Part shown: positions 26,943 to 34,878 of the stretch, one piece after another
Layout: the number at the start of each line of letters is the position of its first letter
Numbering within the stretch: position 1 is the stretch's first letter
Assembly: GCA_947493575.1 (NCBI GenBank)
Contig: CANLRQ010000010.1
Coordinates: forward strand, 1 to 64,000
DNA: 64,000 bases
DNA from: an uncultured Marinomonas sp.
GTDB taxonomy: Bacteria > Pseudomonadota > Gammaproteobacteria > Pseudomonadales > Marinomonadaceae
Reading direction: 5' to 3'
Made by a program: the position numbers and the translations under genes
Notes under the pieces: generated by a model
Database searches by the model: none
What the model was told of the DNA's origin: nothing
Seen by the model: only the letters and a program-made list of their open reading frames with translations

Positions 26943-27959
26943 ATGAGTGTTAATGTTCTAATTTGTGATGACTCGAATATTGCTAGGAAGCAATTTGCGA
27001 AGTTGATTCCTGAAGAGTGGAAGAGTTCTTTGTTCTTTGCTTCAAACGGAATGGAAGCATTAGACGTTATTAGCACAAAAAACGTATCCATTCTTTTTTT
27101 AGATCTTAACATGCCCGTTATGGATGGATATCAAACGTTGGCAAAACTCCAAAAGCTGGGAACGAAAGTTTCGGTCATTGTTGTTTCCGCAGATATTCAG
27201 CCTCAAGCTCTTGCTAGGGTGATGTCTTTAGGGGCATTGGATTTTCTAAAAAAACCGGCAACTCAAGGTATTGTGCTTGAAGTGTTGAAAAAACATAACC
27301 TTTACAATAAAAAAGGTTTGCAATCTAGTGATCAATTAGCTTTTGGTACAGGCTCTGTATCAGAACAATTCTCTTTAAATGAATGTTTACAAGAAGTATC
27401 AAATATTGCGATGGGTAAGGCCGCTAGTGTCTTAGCTGATATGCTTGATGTCTTTATTAAACTTCCTGTTCCTAATGTGAATATGCTGGAAGTGAGTGAG
27501 TTGCAGATGGCATTAACTTACGGAGATAAAGGCAAGCAATGTTCTGCGATATCTCAGGGGTTTGTTGGTGCTGGTGTTGCTTTTGAAGCGCTATTTATTT
27601 TTTCAGACTCCAGTTTTCCAGATATGGCAAAGCTACTTCATTATGATCAAAAATTAGATAGAAATGCTGAAGTCGAATTGTTAATGGATGTCTCGTCTGT
27701 TTTAATTGGCCCATTTATGATGGAAATGGGAAAACAGCTAAATATCGATTTTAGTCATGGCCATCCTGTGTTGTTAGGGCAACACGTCTCTATTAATGAC
27801 TTAATTCAAATCAAAAAAACGCAATGGAAACAAACTCTTGCTGTAGAAATTGTCTATGAAGTAGAAAACTATCAAATTAGTTGTGATTTGATGCTTTTGT
27901 TTACCGAAGATTCAGTTGGTGTATTAGAAAATCTTTTATCTTATTTGGTTGAGGAATAA
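26943..27959 (+). CDS. Response regulator with CheC-like output domain
   Basis: 338-residue two-domain protein. Residues 1-120 are a receiver with the acidic pair D9/D10, phospho-acceptor D54 in LFLDLNMPVMDG, and the switch residues in VVSAD and LKKPA. Residues of about 150-335 resemble the CheC/CheX/FliY phosphatase fold. The E-x2-N signature appears in ECLQEVSNIAMGKAA, with a proline 21 residues after the N. There is no DNA-binding domain. It may dephosphorylate a receiver or act as a phospho-sink. GTG at 26937 is an alternative start. Three bases separate it from the next gene. Confidence 0.82.
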   Translation: MSVNVLICDDSNIARKQFAKLIPEEWKSSLFFASNGMEALDVISTKNVSILFLDLNMPVMDGYQTLAKLQKLGTKVSVIVVSADIQPQALARVMSLGALDFLKKPATQGIVLEVLKKHNLYNKKGLQSSDQLAFGTGSVSEQFSLNECLQEVSNIAMGKAASVLADMLDVFIKLPVPNVNMLEVSELQMALTYGDKGKQCSAISQGFVGAGVAFEALFIFSDSSFPDMAKLLHYDQKLDRNAEVELLMDVSSVLIGPFMMEMGKQLNIDFSHGHPVLLGQHVSINDLIQIKKTQWKQTLAVEIVYEVENYQISCDLMLLFTEDSVGVLENLLSYLVEE

Positions 27960-27962
27960 TAA

Positions 27963-28919
27963 ATGAGTACGGATTCAAATGAATTATTTGAACTTCATTG
28001 GCTATTTGATATGTTGCACAACATTGATGCTGGCTTAATAGTACTCGATGTTGAATATAATATTCAGCTATGGAATAGCTTTATGGAGAACCATAGCGGT
28101 GTAAGCTCTGCCAATGCAAAGCAAAACTCTTTGTTTGATGTGTTTCCTGATTTAAATTCAAATTGGCTAAGAAAGAAAATGGATACGGTTGTTGCTTTGC
28201 ATACACCTATACATATTTCATGGGAGCAGAGACCGTATTTATTCTTGTTTAAGAGCTATCGTCCTATTACTGGTATCGCAGAACAAATGTTCCAAAATGT
28301 GACTATTAGGCCATTGACTCATATTGATGGAACAGTGAAGCATATTTGCATTATTGTTTATGATGTTACCGATGTGGCAACAAATAAAGCGGCTTTATCT
28401 ACCGCGAATCGTACAATTCAAGTCATGAAAACGACTGATGAGTTGACTGGTTTAAAAAATAGAAACAGCATTGAAAAAGCGTTAGGTTTTACATTGCAGG
28501 CATTTCATAAGTCGCCGAAATCAAGCCATTCACTTATTATGATTCGACCTGATTATTTTAGAGATGAAGAAGGTCAATATGATTACCTCATAAGCGATGT
28601 TGTTACTCAAGCTGTGTCTCAGGTGTTGTTATCTTCCGTTAAATCTAACGCATTTGTTGGCCGTTTTAATAGTGAAAAATTTGCAATTGTATTACCAAAT
28701 AATAACTCAAAAAGTGCGACAGATTTATTAAGCAGGGTTCGAGAAGAAATAGCAGCCTTATCAATAGAAACGAATAATGGCACTGTTTCCACAACTCTGA
28801 GTATTGGTATCACTCAGGTCGATACGAGTATAAAAAATATATCTGATTGGGTTGGTAAAGCAAATGAGGCTTTGACGCTTGCAGAGTCTTTAGGTGGGAA
28901 CCAAATTAGCTCAACCTAG
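27963..28919 (+). CDS. PAS-GGDEF protein with degenerate GGDEF
   Basis: 318-residue soluble protein. Residues 10-130 form a PAS domain (LIVLDVEYNIQLWNSFMENHSG). Residues of about 155-315 form a GGDEF fold beginning DELTGLKNRNSIE. The active-site motif is NSEKF (236-240) where GGDEF should be, and the metal aspartate region reads MIRPDYF. Cyclase activity is not expected; it may bind GTP or c-di-GMP, or work through protein contact. It ends the five-gene signalling run. Its TAG stop coincides with the left end of a miniature element. Confidence 0.82.
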   Translation: MSTDSNELFELHWLFDMLHNIDAGLIVLDVEYNIQLWNSFMENHSGVSSANAKQNSLFDVFPDLNSNWLRKKMDTVVALHTPIHISWEQRPYLFLFKSYRPITGIAEQMFQNVTIRPLTHIDGTVKHICIIVYDVTDVATNKAALSTANRTIQVMKTTDELTGLKNRNSIEKALGFTLQAFHKSPKSSHSLIMIRPDYFRDEEGQYDYLISDVVTQAVSQVLLSSVKSNAFVGRFNSEKFAIVLPNNNSKSATDLLSRVREEIAALSIETNNGTVSTTLSIGITQVDTSIKNISDWVGKANEALTLAESLGGNQISST

Positions 28920-28985
28920 AGAAGGTACGAATAAGTCTTCTTGCTTCAGACTGAGGTTCAGTAGACTTATTGGCACTTTCCCTAG
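28916..28985. mobile_element. Miniature element family 2, copy A
   Basis: GAGAAGGTACGAATAAGTC at 28919-28937 and GACTTATTGGCACTTTCCC at 28964-28982 are imperfect inverted repeats bounding 64 bp. CTAG flanks both sides (28916-28919 and 28982-28985, overlapping the ends), as expected for a 4-bp YTAR duplication of IS5-type elements. The left flank includes the TAG stop of the PAS-GGDEF gene. There is no coding capacity. Confidence 0.65.
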
Positions 28986-29179
28986 ATGCATATAAGAGTT
29001 GTAAACATGACATTTCTAATATGCTTTGATTTGGTGTATTTGAGATTGTTTTTGATATGGCAACAGAATAAAAAGTTGTGAATATCGCTGCACTATTTTT
29101 AGCCATTCTTCATGTCTAGGTTGCAATTACGTCTTATGTCACTAATATGTTTGAACACATTAATTGATAGAGGTACGGA

Positions 29180-30094
29180 ATGGACAGCCAGTTGATTGCA
29201 GAGTTAGAAGCTATAGGAGGCGAATTAATTGCTTCTAGCTTTAAAGGGTGCGATGAAATTATTATCGATCAATTGGGTTTCACCGCAAAAATATCCCTTT
29301 GGGGTGGGCATCTAACTAGCTTTATTCAGCAGGGTCGTGAAGATATTTTGTTTCAATCTGAGAACGATGGCTCTGATTCTCGATTTGGCCGTAAACATTT
29401 TGGGGTTCCAGTATGTTGGCCTTGGTTTGGTGCAAACCTTCAGCATACAGACCTTCAAGCTCATGGAATTGCTCGCTATTTTCGTTGGGAATTAGTTGAA
29501 GTAGGGCGCTTTAAAAATGGAGACGTCAAAGTTGTTATACAGCTTGAATCTGAACATCACCCTTTGATTGAAGATATGTGGCCTCAACCTTTTGAGCTGC
29601 GTCAAACATTTCGACTCGGCGATGGTTTTCAGGTCCATTTCTCCGCGGCGAATTTATCTTATGAGCCCATTCAAGTTTCTGAAGCATTTCACACGTATTT
29701 CCATGTTGGTGACAGCAACTTATCTGTGGTTAAGGGACTAGATGGCTTAAAGTATATTGATAAGTTTATGGGGGGGGAGCATCAGCAGAAGGGTGACATC
29801 TTTCCTTGTACCTTTCTTGACCGTATTTATCTAAATGCACCGTCTGTTACTTATTTGGATGACCCTGTTTTTAACCGACGTATTTCTATTGTTACCGAGG
29901 GAACCTCATGTGTTGTCGTTTGGAATCCTGGTGAAGAACTATCGAGAGAACGTAATGATATGCTAGACGAAGAGTATCGATCTTTTGTCTGTGTAGAAAG
30001 TGCGAATGCGTTAGCTAAAATGCACACTGTTGGACCACGAGAAATTTATCATTTAAAAATGAAAGTAACATCAAAGACACTGATGAATTCTTGA
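29180..30094 (+). CDS. D-hexose-6-phosphate mutarotase, YeaD type
   Basis: 304-residue member of the aldose 1-epimerase superfamily, closest in pattern to YeaD (glucose-6-phosphate 1-epimerase). Catalytic histidines fall in LQAHGIARYFRWEL and EAFHTYFHVGD. The C-terminal VVVWNPGEELSRERNDM and FVCVESAN match YeaD's phosphate-site region. It interconverts the anomers of hexose 6-phosphates in the cytoplasm. It stands alone between a small element and a convergent amino-acid transporter operon. The last codons form one arm of the hairpin at 30070-30118. Confidence 0.86.
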   Translation: MDSQLIAELEAIGGELIASSFKGCDEIIIDQLGFTAKISLWGGHLTSFIQQGREDILFQSENDGSDSRFGRKHFGVPVCWPWFGANLQHTDLQAHGIARYFRWELVEVGRFKNGDVKVVIQLESEHHPLIEDMWPQPFELRQTFRLGDGFQVHFSAANLSYEPIQVSEAFHTYFHVGDSNLSVVKGLDGLKYIDKFMGGEHQQKGDIFPCTFLDRIYLNAPSVTYLDDPVFNRRISIVTEGTSCVVVWNPGEELSRERNDMLDEEYRSFVCVESANALAKMHTVGPREIYHLKMKVTSKTLMNS

Positions 30095-30118
30095 TAAGCG
30101 TTCATCAGTGTCTTTGAT
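30070..30118. terminator. 18-bp hairpin spanning a stop codon, bidirectional
   Basis: An 18-bp arm at 30070-30087 pairs perfectly with 30101-30118; the core is CAAAGACACTGATGAA. The 13-base loop contains the TGA of the mutarotase gene, so the 5' arm is coding sequence. It separates two convergent genes and probably stops or stabilises transcripts from both sides. Confidence 0.7.
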
Positions 30119-30120
30119 CT

Positions 30121-30849
30121 CTATAGGACCGAATTGACGAAGAGTTTTAATTCTTCTGTCTGTGGTTTTTCAAATATGTCTTTTGGCGGACCTTCTTCCC
30201 AAATTTTACCTTGATTCATAAACACCACTCGGTCACTTACATCACGCGCAAAATTCATTTCATGAGTTACTAGAATTAACGTAATGCCTTCTTCGGCGAG
30301 CTGTTCTACTACTTTTAATACCTCACCAACTAATTCTGGGTCAAGTGCTGATGTAATTTCATCACATAGAAGCACCTTTGGCGACATGGCTAAAGCACGG
30401 GCAATAGCAACGCGTTGTTGTTGCCCTCCTGACAGCTGCTCAGGATAGCTGTCAAATTTATCGGCAAGCCCTACTTTAGTTAGCATTTTTTTAGCAACTA
30501 CACGAGCCTCTTCAGTGGACTGCTTTAAAACAATAGTTGGGGCCAGCATAATATTTTGTCCCACAGTTAAGTGAGGGAACAAGTTGAAGTTCTGAAATAT
30601 CATACCCACACTTTTGGCTAATGCTTTTACCTGAATGTCCTCAGTTGTGACCTCTTTGTAGTCAACGGTAATCCCTCCTTTTTGATAGTCTTCTAGGCCA
30701 TTCATGCAGCGTAATAGTGTGCTTTTTCCTGAACCACTTCGGCCAATGATACAGATCACTTCTCCCTGTTTAATAGAAAGGTTTACCCCTTTTAATACGT
30801 GGAGGTCCCCGTAATATTTATGAACATCATTAATTTTAACGAGAGGCAT
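30121..30849 (-). CDS. Polar amino-acid ABC transporter ATPase, GlnQ type
   Basis: 242-residue ATPase of the polar amino-acid uptake family. Walker A is IGRSGSGKST, the signature is LSGGQQQRVAIARAL and Walker B is VLLCDEITSALDPEL. Residues 1-240 match GlnQ/HisP in length. I start at ATG 30849 (MPLVKINDV); a longer frame would run back into the permease gene. It overlaps the upstream permease by 14 bases. Last gene of a four-gene minus-strand operon. Confidence 0.94.
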   Translation of the reverse strand: MPLVKINDVHKYYGDLHVLKGVNLSIKQGEVICIIGRSGSGKSTLLRCMNGLEDYQKGGITVDYKEVTTEDIQVKALAKSVGMIFQNFNLFPHLTVGQNIMLAPTIVLKQSTEEARVVAKKMLTKVGLADKFDSYPEQLSGGQQQRVAIARALAMSPKVLLCDEITSALDPELVGEVLKVVEQLAEEGITLILVTHEMNFARDVSDRVVFMNQGKIWEEGPPKDIFEKPQTEELKLFVNSVL

Positions 30850-31486
30850 TGAATTTTTTCTCCAAGAATTTACTTGTCCAAGATAATGGATAACACAGTA
30901 TAAAGTAGATAATAGCGACAAATGTAAACACTTTAAAAGGTTCAAACGTTGCGTTGTTTAGCATTGACCCCGCCTTTGTCAGTTCAACAAATCCAATGAC
31001 TGATGCCAAAGCGGTACCTTTCACAACTTGTACAGAAAACCCTATAGAAGGTGCTAAAGCTGTTTTAATCGCTTGAGGTAGAATGATGTAACGCAGTGTT
31101 TGTAAGAAACTCAATCCTAGACAGCGAGACGCTTCCCATTGCCCCTTTGGTAAAGTATCTATACACCCACGCCAGATTTCTACTAAAAAAGCGCTGGTAA
31201 ATAAAGTTAAAGACAAGGCGGCCGCGTTCCAAGCTGATATCTCAATGCTTATCATGGACAATCCAAAGAAGCATAAAAACATTTGCATAAGTAAGGGCGT
31301 ACCCTGAAAAACTTCGACATATATCCGGACAAAAATGGATAATAACGGTGTTTTATTCAATCTTGCCGCCGTCAATAATAAAGCAACGGTTATGCCGCCT
31401 GCGAAAGCGGCTAGAGACAATAGTATTGTCCATTGAGTGGCAATTAATAAATTTCTTATGATGTCAATGTTAGAAAATTCAATCAT
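30836..31486 (-). CDS. Polar amino-acid ABC permease, HisM/GlnP type
   Basis: 216-residue inner-membrane protein with about five hydrophobic segments. It has the family motif EVFQGTPLLMQMF near residue 60 and the ATPase-docking EASRCLGLSFLQTLRYIILPQA near 140. It pairs with the permease encoded just upstream, overlapping it by 4 bases. The substrate class is polar amino acids; the exact one cannot be read from sequence. Confidence 0.92.
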   Translation of the reverse strand: MIEFSNIDIIRNLLIATQWTILLSLAAFAGGITVALLLTAARLNKTPLLSIFVRIYVEVFQGTPLLMQMFLCFFGLSMISIEISAWNAAALSLTLFTSAFLVEIWRGCIDTLPKGQWEASRCLGLSFLQTLRYIILPQAIKTALAPSIGFSVQVVKGTALASVIGFVELTKAGSMLNNATFEPFKVFTFVAIIYFILCYPLSWTSKFLEKKFNASR

Positions 31487-32145
31487 TTAATTACTCGATA
31501 AGAGAAGACTCTTCTTCCAATCATGTTAAATGCTTTACGCATTAAAATGGCAAGTAAAAGGTACAGCCCTGCAGTGATTAAATAACTTTCAAAGCTTCTA
31601 AAATTACGTGACTGAACTAAATTTGCAGCGTAAGTTAAATCAGGAACGGATATCTGAGAAAGTACAGCCGACCCAAGCATAACGATAATGCATTGGCTTG
31701 TGAGTGCAGGGTAGATTTTCTCAACCGCAGGCACCATAACGACTCTAAGAAGTGTTTGTTTAAAACTTAACCCTAGCACTTTCGCTGCTTCCCATTGTCC
31801 TTTAGGTGTTGTTCCTAAACCCGCTCGAATAATTTCCGTACTGTAAGCGGCAAGGTTTATCACCATAGCAATCATGCCTGCTTGCCATGGTGATAACATT
31901 ACCCCTATTGATGGTAGTCCAAAAAATATAAAAAATAACTGTACGATAAAAGGTGTGTTTCGAATCAATTCCACATACACAGAAACCACGCCAGCCACTA
32001 AAGAGGAGCCGTATTGACGGGCGGTTGCTAGAACCGCCCCCAATATTAAGCCTAATAAAGTTGAATACAATGTCAGTTCAACCGTTGTTAACAAACCTTT
32101 TAGGAACTGGTCTGTATAAGGCAATAAATCCGAAAAGTTTAGCAT
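31483..32145 (-). CDS. Polar amino-acid ABC permease, second subunit
   Basis: 220-residue partner permease. It shows VELIRNTPFIVQLFFIFFGLP and EAAKVLGLSFKQTLLRVVMVP, both hallmarks of this family. The ATG at 32145 (MLNFSDLLPYTDQF) lies 5 bases after the binding-protein stop; a longer frame would overlap that gene. With the following permease and ATPase it makes an amino-acid importer. Confidence 0.92.
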   Translation of the reverse strand: MLNFSDLLPYTDQFLKGLLTTVELTLYSTLLGLILGAVLATARQYGSSLVAGVVSVYVELIRNTPFIVQLFFIFFGLPSIGVMLSPWQAGMIAMVINLAAYSTEIIRAGLGTTPKGQWEAAKVLGLSFKQTLLRVVMVPAVEKIYPALTSQCIIVMLGSAVLSQISVPDLTYAANLVQSRNFRSFESYLITAGLYLLLAILMRKAFNMIGRRVFSYRVIK

Positions 32146-32150
32146 TGTGA

Positions 32151-32951
32151 TTAAGCTCCAAAGCCTTCTGGTAGAGGTGCTTTTAACCATTTCATAGAAA
32201 TGCTGTTTAGTGTCCCATCCGAAAATGCTGCTGCAATAATGCTGTTAACTTCAGATTGCAGTGCGCTCTCATCTTTCATCATACCTATATAGCAAGGAGA
32301 TTCTTTCAGCATGAATTTACTTTCAGGTGCTCTGTTAGGTTGTTTTTTAGCAATTTCAGCAGCGACCAAATTCCCAGTGGCGATCAAATTAACTTGACCT
32401 GAAAGGTAGGCAGATAATGTCGTATTATTATCTTCAAAGCGCTGAATGGTTGTATTGCTTGAAACAATTTTTTCTAATTCTAGGTCTTCAACTGCTCCGC
32501 GTGTTACTCCAACCGTTTTATTTGTCAGGTCGTCTGCACTCTTAACCTGTATTTCTTTATCACCAAATACACCTAAAAAGAACGGTGCGTATGGTGTTGA
32601 AAAATCAATGGCTTTTTCTCGTTCTGGGTTTTTTCCAAGGCTGGAAATGACTAAATCTGCTTTTTTAGTTTGAAGATAAGGAATGCGGTTGGCACTGGTA
32701 ACAGGAATTAATTCAAGCTCTACGGACATTTTGTCAGCGATGTATTGAGCCACATCAATATCGATTCCTTGAGGCTTAAGGTCTAAGCCAACGGACCCAA
32801 AAGGAGGGAAATCCTGAGGTACAGCAACGCGTAAAACCTTTCTATCTTTAATGTCTTGCAATACATCTGCTTGTACTATGTTGGCCGCTGAGAGGGTAGC
32901 CAAAGAAGCAGCAATAAGAAGTGTTTTTTTAAATATGTTTTTGAATTTCAT
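32151..32951 (-). CDS. Polar amino-acid ABC transporter binding protein
   Basis: 266-residue periplasmic binding protein (SBP family 3). The signal peptide runs from MKFKNIFKKTLL to NIVQA, about 28 residues. The mature start is DVLQDIKDRKVLRVAV, followed by FPPFG and the ligand-binding DLVISSLGKNPEREKAIDFS. ATG 32951 is preceded by GGA at good spacing; an ATG 21 bases upstream has no ribosome site. First gene of the operon. Confidence 0.9.
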   Translation of the reverse strand: MKFKNIFKKTLLIAASLATLSAANIVQADVLQDIKDRKVLRVAVPQDFPPFGSVGLDLKPQGIDIDVAQYIADKMSVELELIPVTSANRIPYLQTKKADLVISSLGKNPEREKAIDFSTPYAPFFLGVFGDKEIQVKSADDLTNKTVGVTRGAVEDLELEKIVSSNTTIQRFEDNNTTLSAYLSGQVNLIATGNLVAAEIAKKQPNRAPESKFMLKESPCYIGMMKDESALQSEVNSIIAAAFSDGTLNSISMKWLKAPLPEGFGA

Positions 32952-33196
32952 TGTATTTTTCCTTTTATGCACTTTTAGTTGAAATAACGAGTGAAACGTA
33001 TTTTGCAGTATATGTGCCAGTCTGAAAAAATAATTTCAGTTAACTCTGTAAGTGAATGAATGTTATAGAAAACTTCTTATTTATAACCGAATGGTCTGAT
33101 TTGTAGGGGGCGTTACGGGTGCCGTTCAGCTTTATGTGTAGGTTCTTTTTGGTGCATCAAAGAAGTATTTAGATGGCTAGTGCACACTATTAGCAT
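32952..33196. other. Intergenic region upstream of amino-acid ABC operon
   Basis: Together with the crc terminator and tail this gap is 315 bases. It should contain the promoter of the minus-strand transporter operon. I see AT-rich sequence but no promoter, repeat or RNA that I can support. Confidence 0.4.
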
Positions 33197-33229
33197 AAAA
33201 AAGCCCCGTCTGATGATCGTCAGCGGGGC
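33197..33229 (-). terminator. Rho-independent terminator of crc
   Basis: On the minus strand, GCCCCG and CGGGGC (33203-33208 and 33224-33229), extended by CTGA/TCAG with one bulged base, form a GC-rich stem. Six T follow (33202-33197). It lies 38 bases after the crc stop. Confidence 0.85.
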
Positions 33230-33266
33230 ATATTTAAAGCGATTAGATTGGCTATTTAATTATAGG

Positions 33267-34043
33267 TTAGTCGATATTGTATTCCATGATCAATGGAGCG
33301 TGATCCGCAAAGCGTTGGCCTTTGTAAACGCTGCCCCCTTGGATTAAATGTTTAATACCAGGGGTCGTTATTTGATAATCAAGACGACCTCCTTCATCTA
33401 ACTTCCATGCACGTTCATAATCTGGCCACCAAGTGTATTGTTTGTCTTGTTTGTTGGCTTGACGAAAAGCGTCTATGTACTCCATTTCGTTGAAAATTTC
33501 ATTAATCCATTTTCTTTCTTCAGGCAAAAAACCAGAGTTTCTTTGATTAACAAACCAACTGCTTACGTCAATAGGAGAGCGCGCTACGTTTGTTGTGCCG
33601 CAAAAGATGAATTCCCTGCGCTTTCGTCGAGTTTTAATTAGATGGTTTTTAAAGCCTTCCATAAAGTTATATTTGTGTTCTTGCAGGCTTGCTTCATGAT
33701 TGGATCCGTGAGGGGTTAAGAAAGAGCCAATACTGACGTTATCAAAGTCTGCTTGGATAAACCTACCTTCCATATCACATTCGGTGAACCCCATACCTGT
33801 CATAATCGCTTTAGGCATTTTTTTACAATAGATTGCGACGCCTGCGGTATCAGGGTCATCCATTGAGTCAAAAAAATAAGTGTTATAGCCTGCGGGGAAA
33901 AAAACGCTGTCATTTAAGCTGCGCTCATCAACTTGTATATCTTGTAAGCATACAACGTCAGGATTCTGACGAATCATCCAATCAAAAAAGCCGCGTTCAG
34001 CTGCTTGTTTTATACCATTTACATTAAGGCTAATGACCTTCAT
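33267..34043 (-). CDS. crc: Catabolite repression control protein Crc
   Basis: 258-residue member of the exonuclease III/AP endonuclease fold that matches Crc of Pseudomonas, not a nuclease. Matching stretches are MKVISLNVNGIKQAAERG, TRRKRREFIFCG, and WWPDYE followed by GGRLDYQITTPG. The nuclease residues are changed: LQET becomes LQDI and the GD.N motif becomes CGTTN. In pseudomonads Crc works with Hfq to hold back translation of catabolic mRNAs. It is divergent from pyrE, as in Pseudomonas. It could affect the catabolic genes elsewhere in this window. An exonuclease III label would be the common automatic annotation. Confidence 0.87.
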   Translation of the reverse strand: MKVISLNVNGIKQAAERGFFDWMIRQNPDVVCLQDIQVDERSLNDSVFFPAGYNTYFFDSMDDPDTAGVAIYCKKMPKAIMTGMGFTECDMEGRFIQADFDNVSIGSFLTPHGSNHEASLQEHKYNFMEGFKNHLIKTRRKRREFIFCGTTNVARSPIDVSSWFVNQRNSGFLPEERKWINEIFNEMEYIDAFRQANKQDKQYTWWPDYERAWKLDEGGRLDYQITTPGIKHLIQGGSVYKGQRFADHAPLIMEYNID

Positions 34044-34158
34044 TTCTGGTCCCTATAATTCAAAGCCATGTGTTATATTACCAGTTATAATTTTTTGGTT
34101 TCTATAGCACGGATTAAAACGTGTTGTTTATTAATGTTTTATCTTTCTGGAGTCGGTC

Positions 34159-34809
34159 GTGCAAAAACCTTACCAAAGAGAATTTATCGAGTTCGCTATT
34201 TCTCAAAACGTCCTAAAATTTGGTGAATTCACACTCAAATCAGGCCGAGTTAGCCCTTATTTTTTTAATGCAGGTTTGTTCAATTCAGGGCAAGCACTTG
34301 CTAAGTTAGGGCGTTTCTATGCTTCTGCTCTTATGGATTCTGCTGTTCCATTTGATGTTTTGTTTGGTCCTGCCTATAAAGGTATTCCTCTAGCAACAAC
34401 AACGGCTGTTGCTTTATTTGATCATCATAATCATGACACGCCTTATGTCTTTAACCGTAAAGAAGCAAAGGCTCACGGTGAAGGTGGCTCATTGGTCGGA
34501 GCACCTTTAGTTGGCAATGTTATGATTATAGATGATGTCATCACTGCTGGTACTGCCATACGCGAAGTGATGGTTACTATTCAAGACGCCAACGCTAAAC
34601 CTGCTGGTGTTTTAATTGCTCTTGATAGGCAAGAAAAAGGTAAAGGCGAATTATCAGCAATTCAAGAAGTCGAAAGAGATTTTGCAATACCTGTTATTAG
34701 TATAGTCTCTTTAAATGACATTATTACCTATCTTGAAGAGCAAAATTCACCTGAGCTTTCTCAGCACCTAACGGCAATTAAAGAATACCGCCTGCAATAC
34801 GGTATTTAA
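34159..34809 (+). CDS. pyrE: Orotate phosphoribosyltransferase
   Basis: 216-residue enzyme of pyrimidine synthesis that makes OMP from orotate and PRPP. The PRPP loop is [17 protein letters not shown] near residue 125. The N-terminal [19 protein letters not shown] and the catalytic loop [13 protein letters not shown] are present. It starts with GTG, with GGAG upstream. It is divergent from crc and convergent with slmA, as in many gammaproteobacteria. Confidence 0.96.
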   Translation: MQKPYQREFIEFAISQNVLKFGEFTLKSGRVSPYFFNAGLFNSGQALAKLGRFYASALMDSAVPFDVLFGPAYKGIPLATTTAVALFDHHNHDTPYVFNRKEAKAHGEGGSLVGAPLVGNVMIIDDVITAGTAIREVMVTIQDANAKPAGVLIALDRQEKGKGELSAIQEVERDFAIPVISIVSLNDIITYLEEQNSPELSQHLTAIKEYRLQYGI

Positions 34810-34824
34810 ACATTGTTTACTCGA

Positions 34825-34847
34825 TAGAGGTCATTAAATGGTCTCTA
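34825..34847. terminator. Weak hairpin between pyrE and slmA
   Basis: TAGAG (34825-34829) pairs with CTCTA (34843-34847), and inside it CATT pairs with AATG, with a mismatch between. It lies between two convergent genes. There is no T-run on the plus strand, so it is a weak candidate only. Confidence 0.3.
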
Positions 34848-34878
34848 CCGATATTTTATCTTGTTGTAGCATGAATAA

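Noticed and set aside
28906..29106. Minus-strand reading frame of 66 residues between the PAS-GGDEF gene and the mutarotase
   Set aside because: Its C-terminal part is just the translation of the miniature element end (SEARRLIRTF), there is no ribosome site, and it overlaps the end of a real gene.
33267..34043. Annotation as exonuclease III
   Set aside because: Fold is the same, but sequence stretches and altered nuclease residues match Crc.
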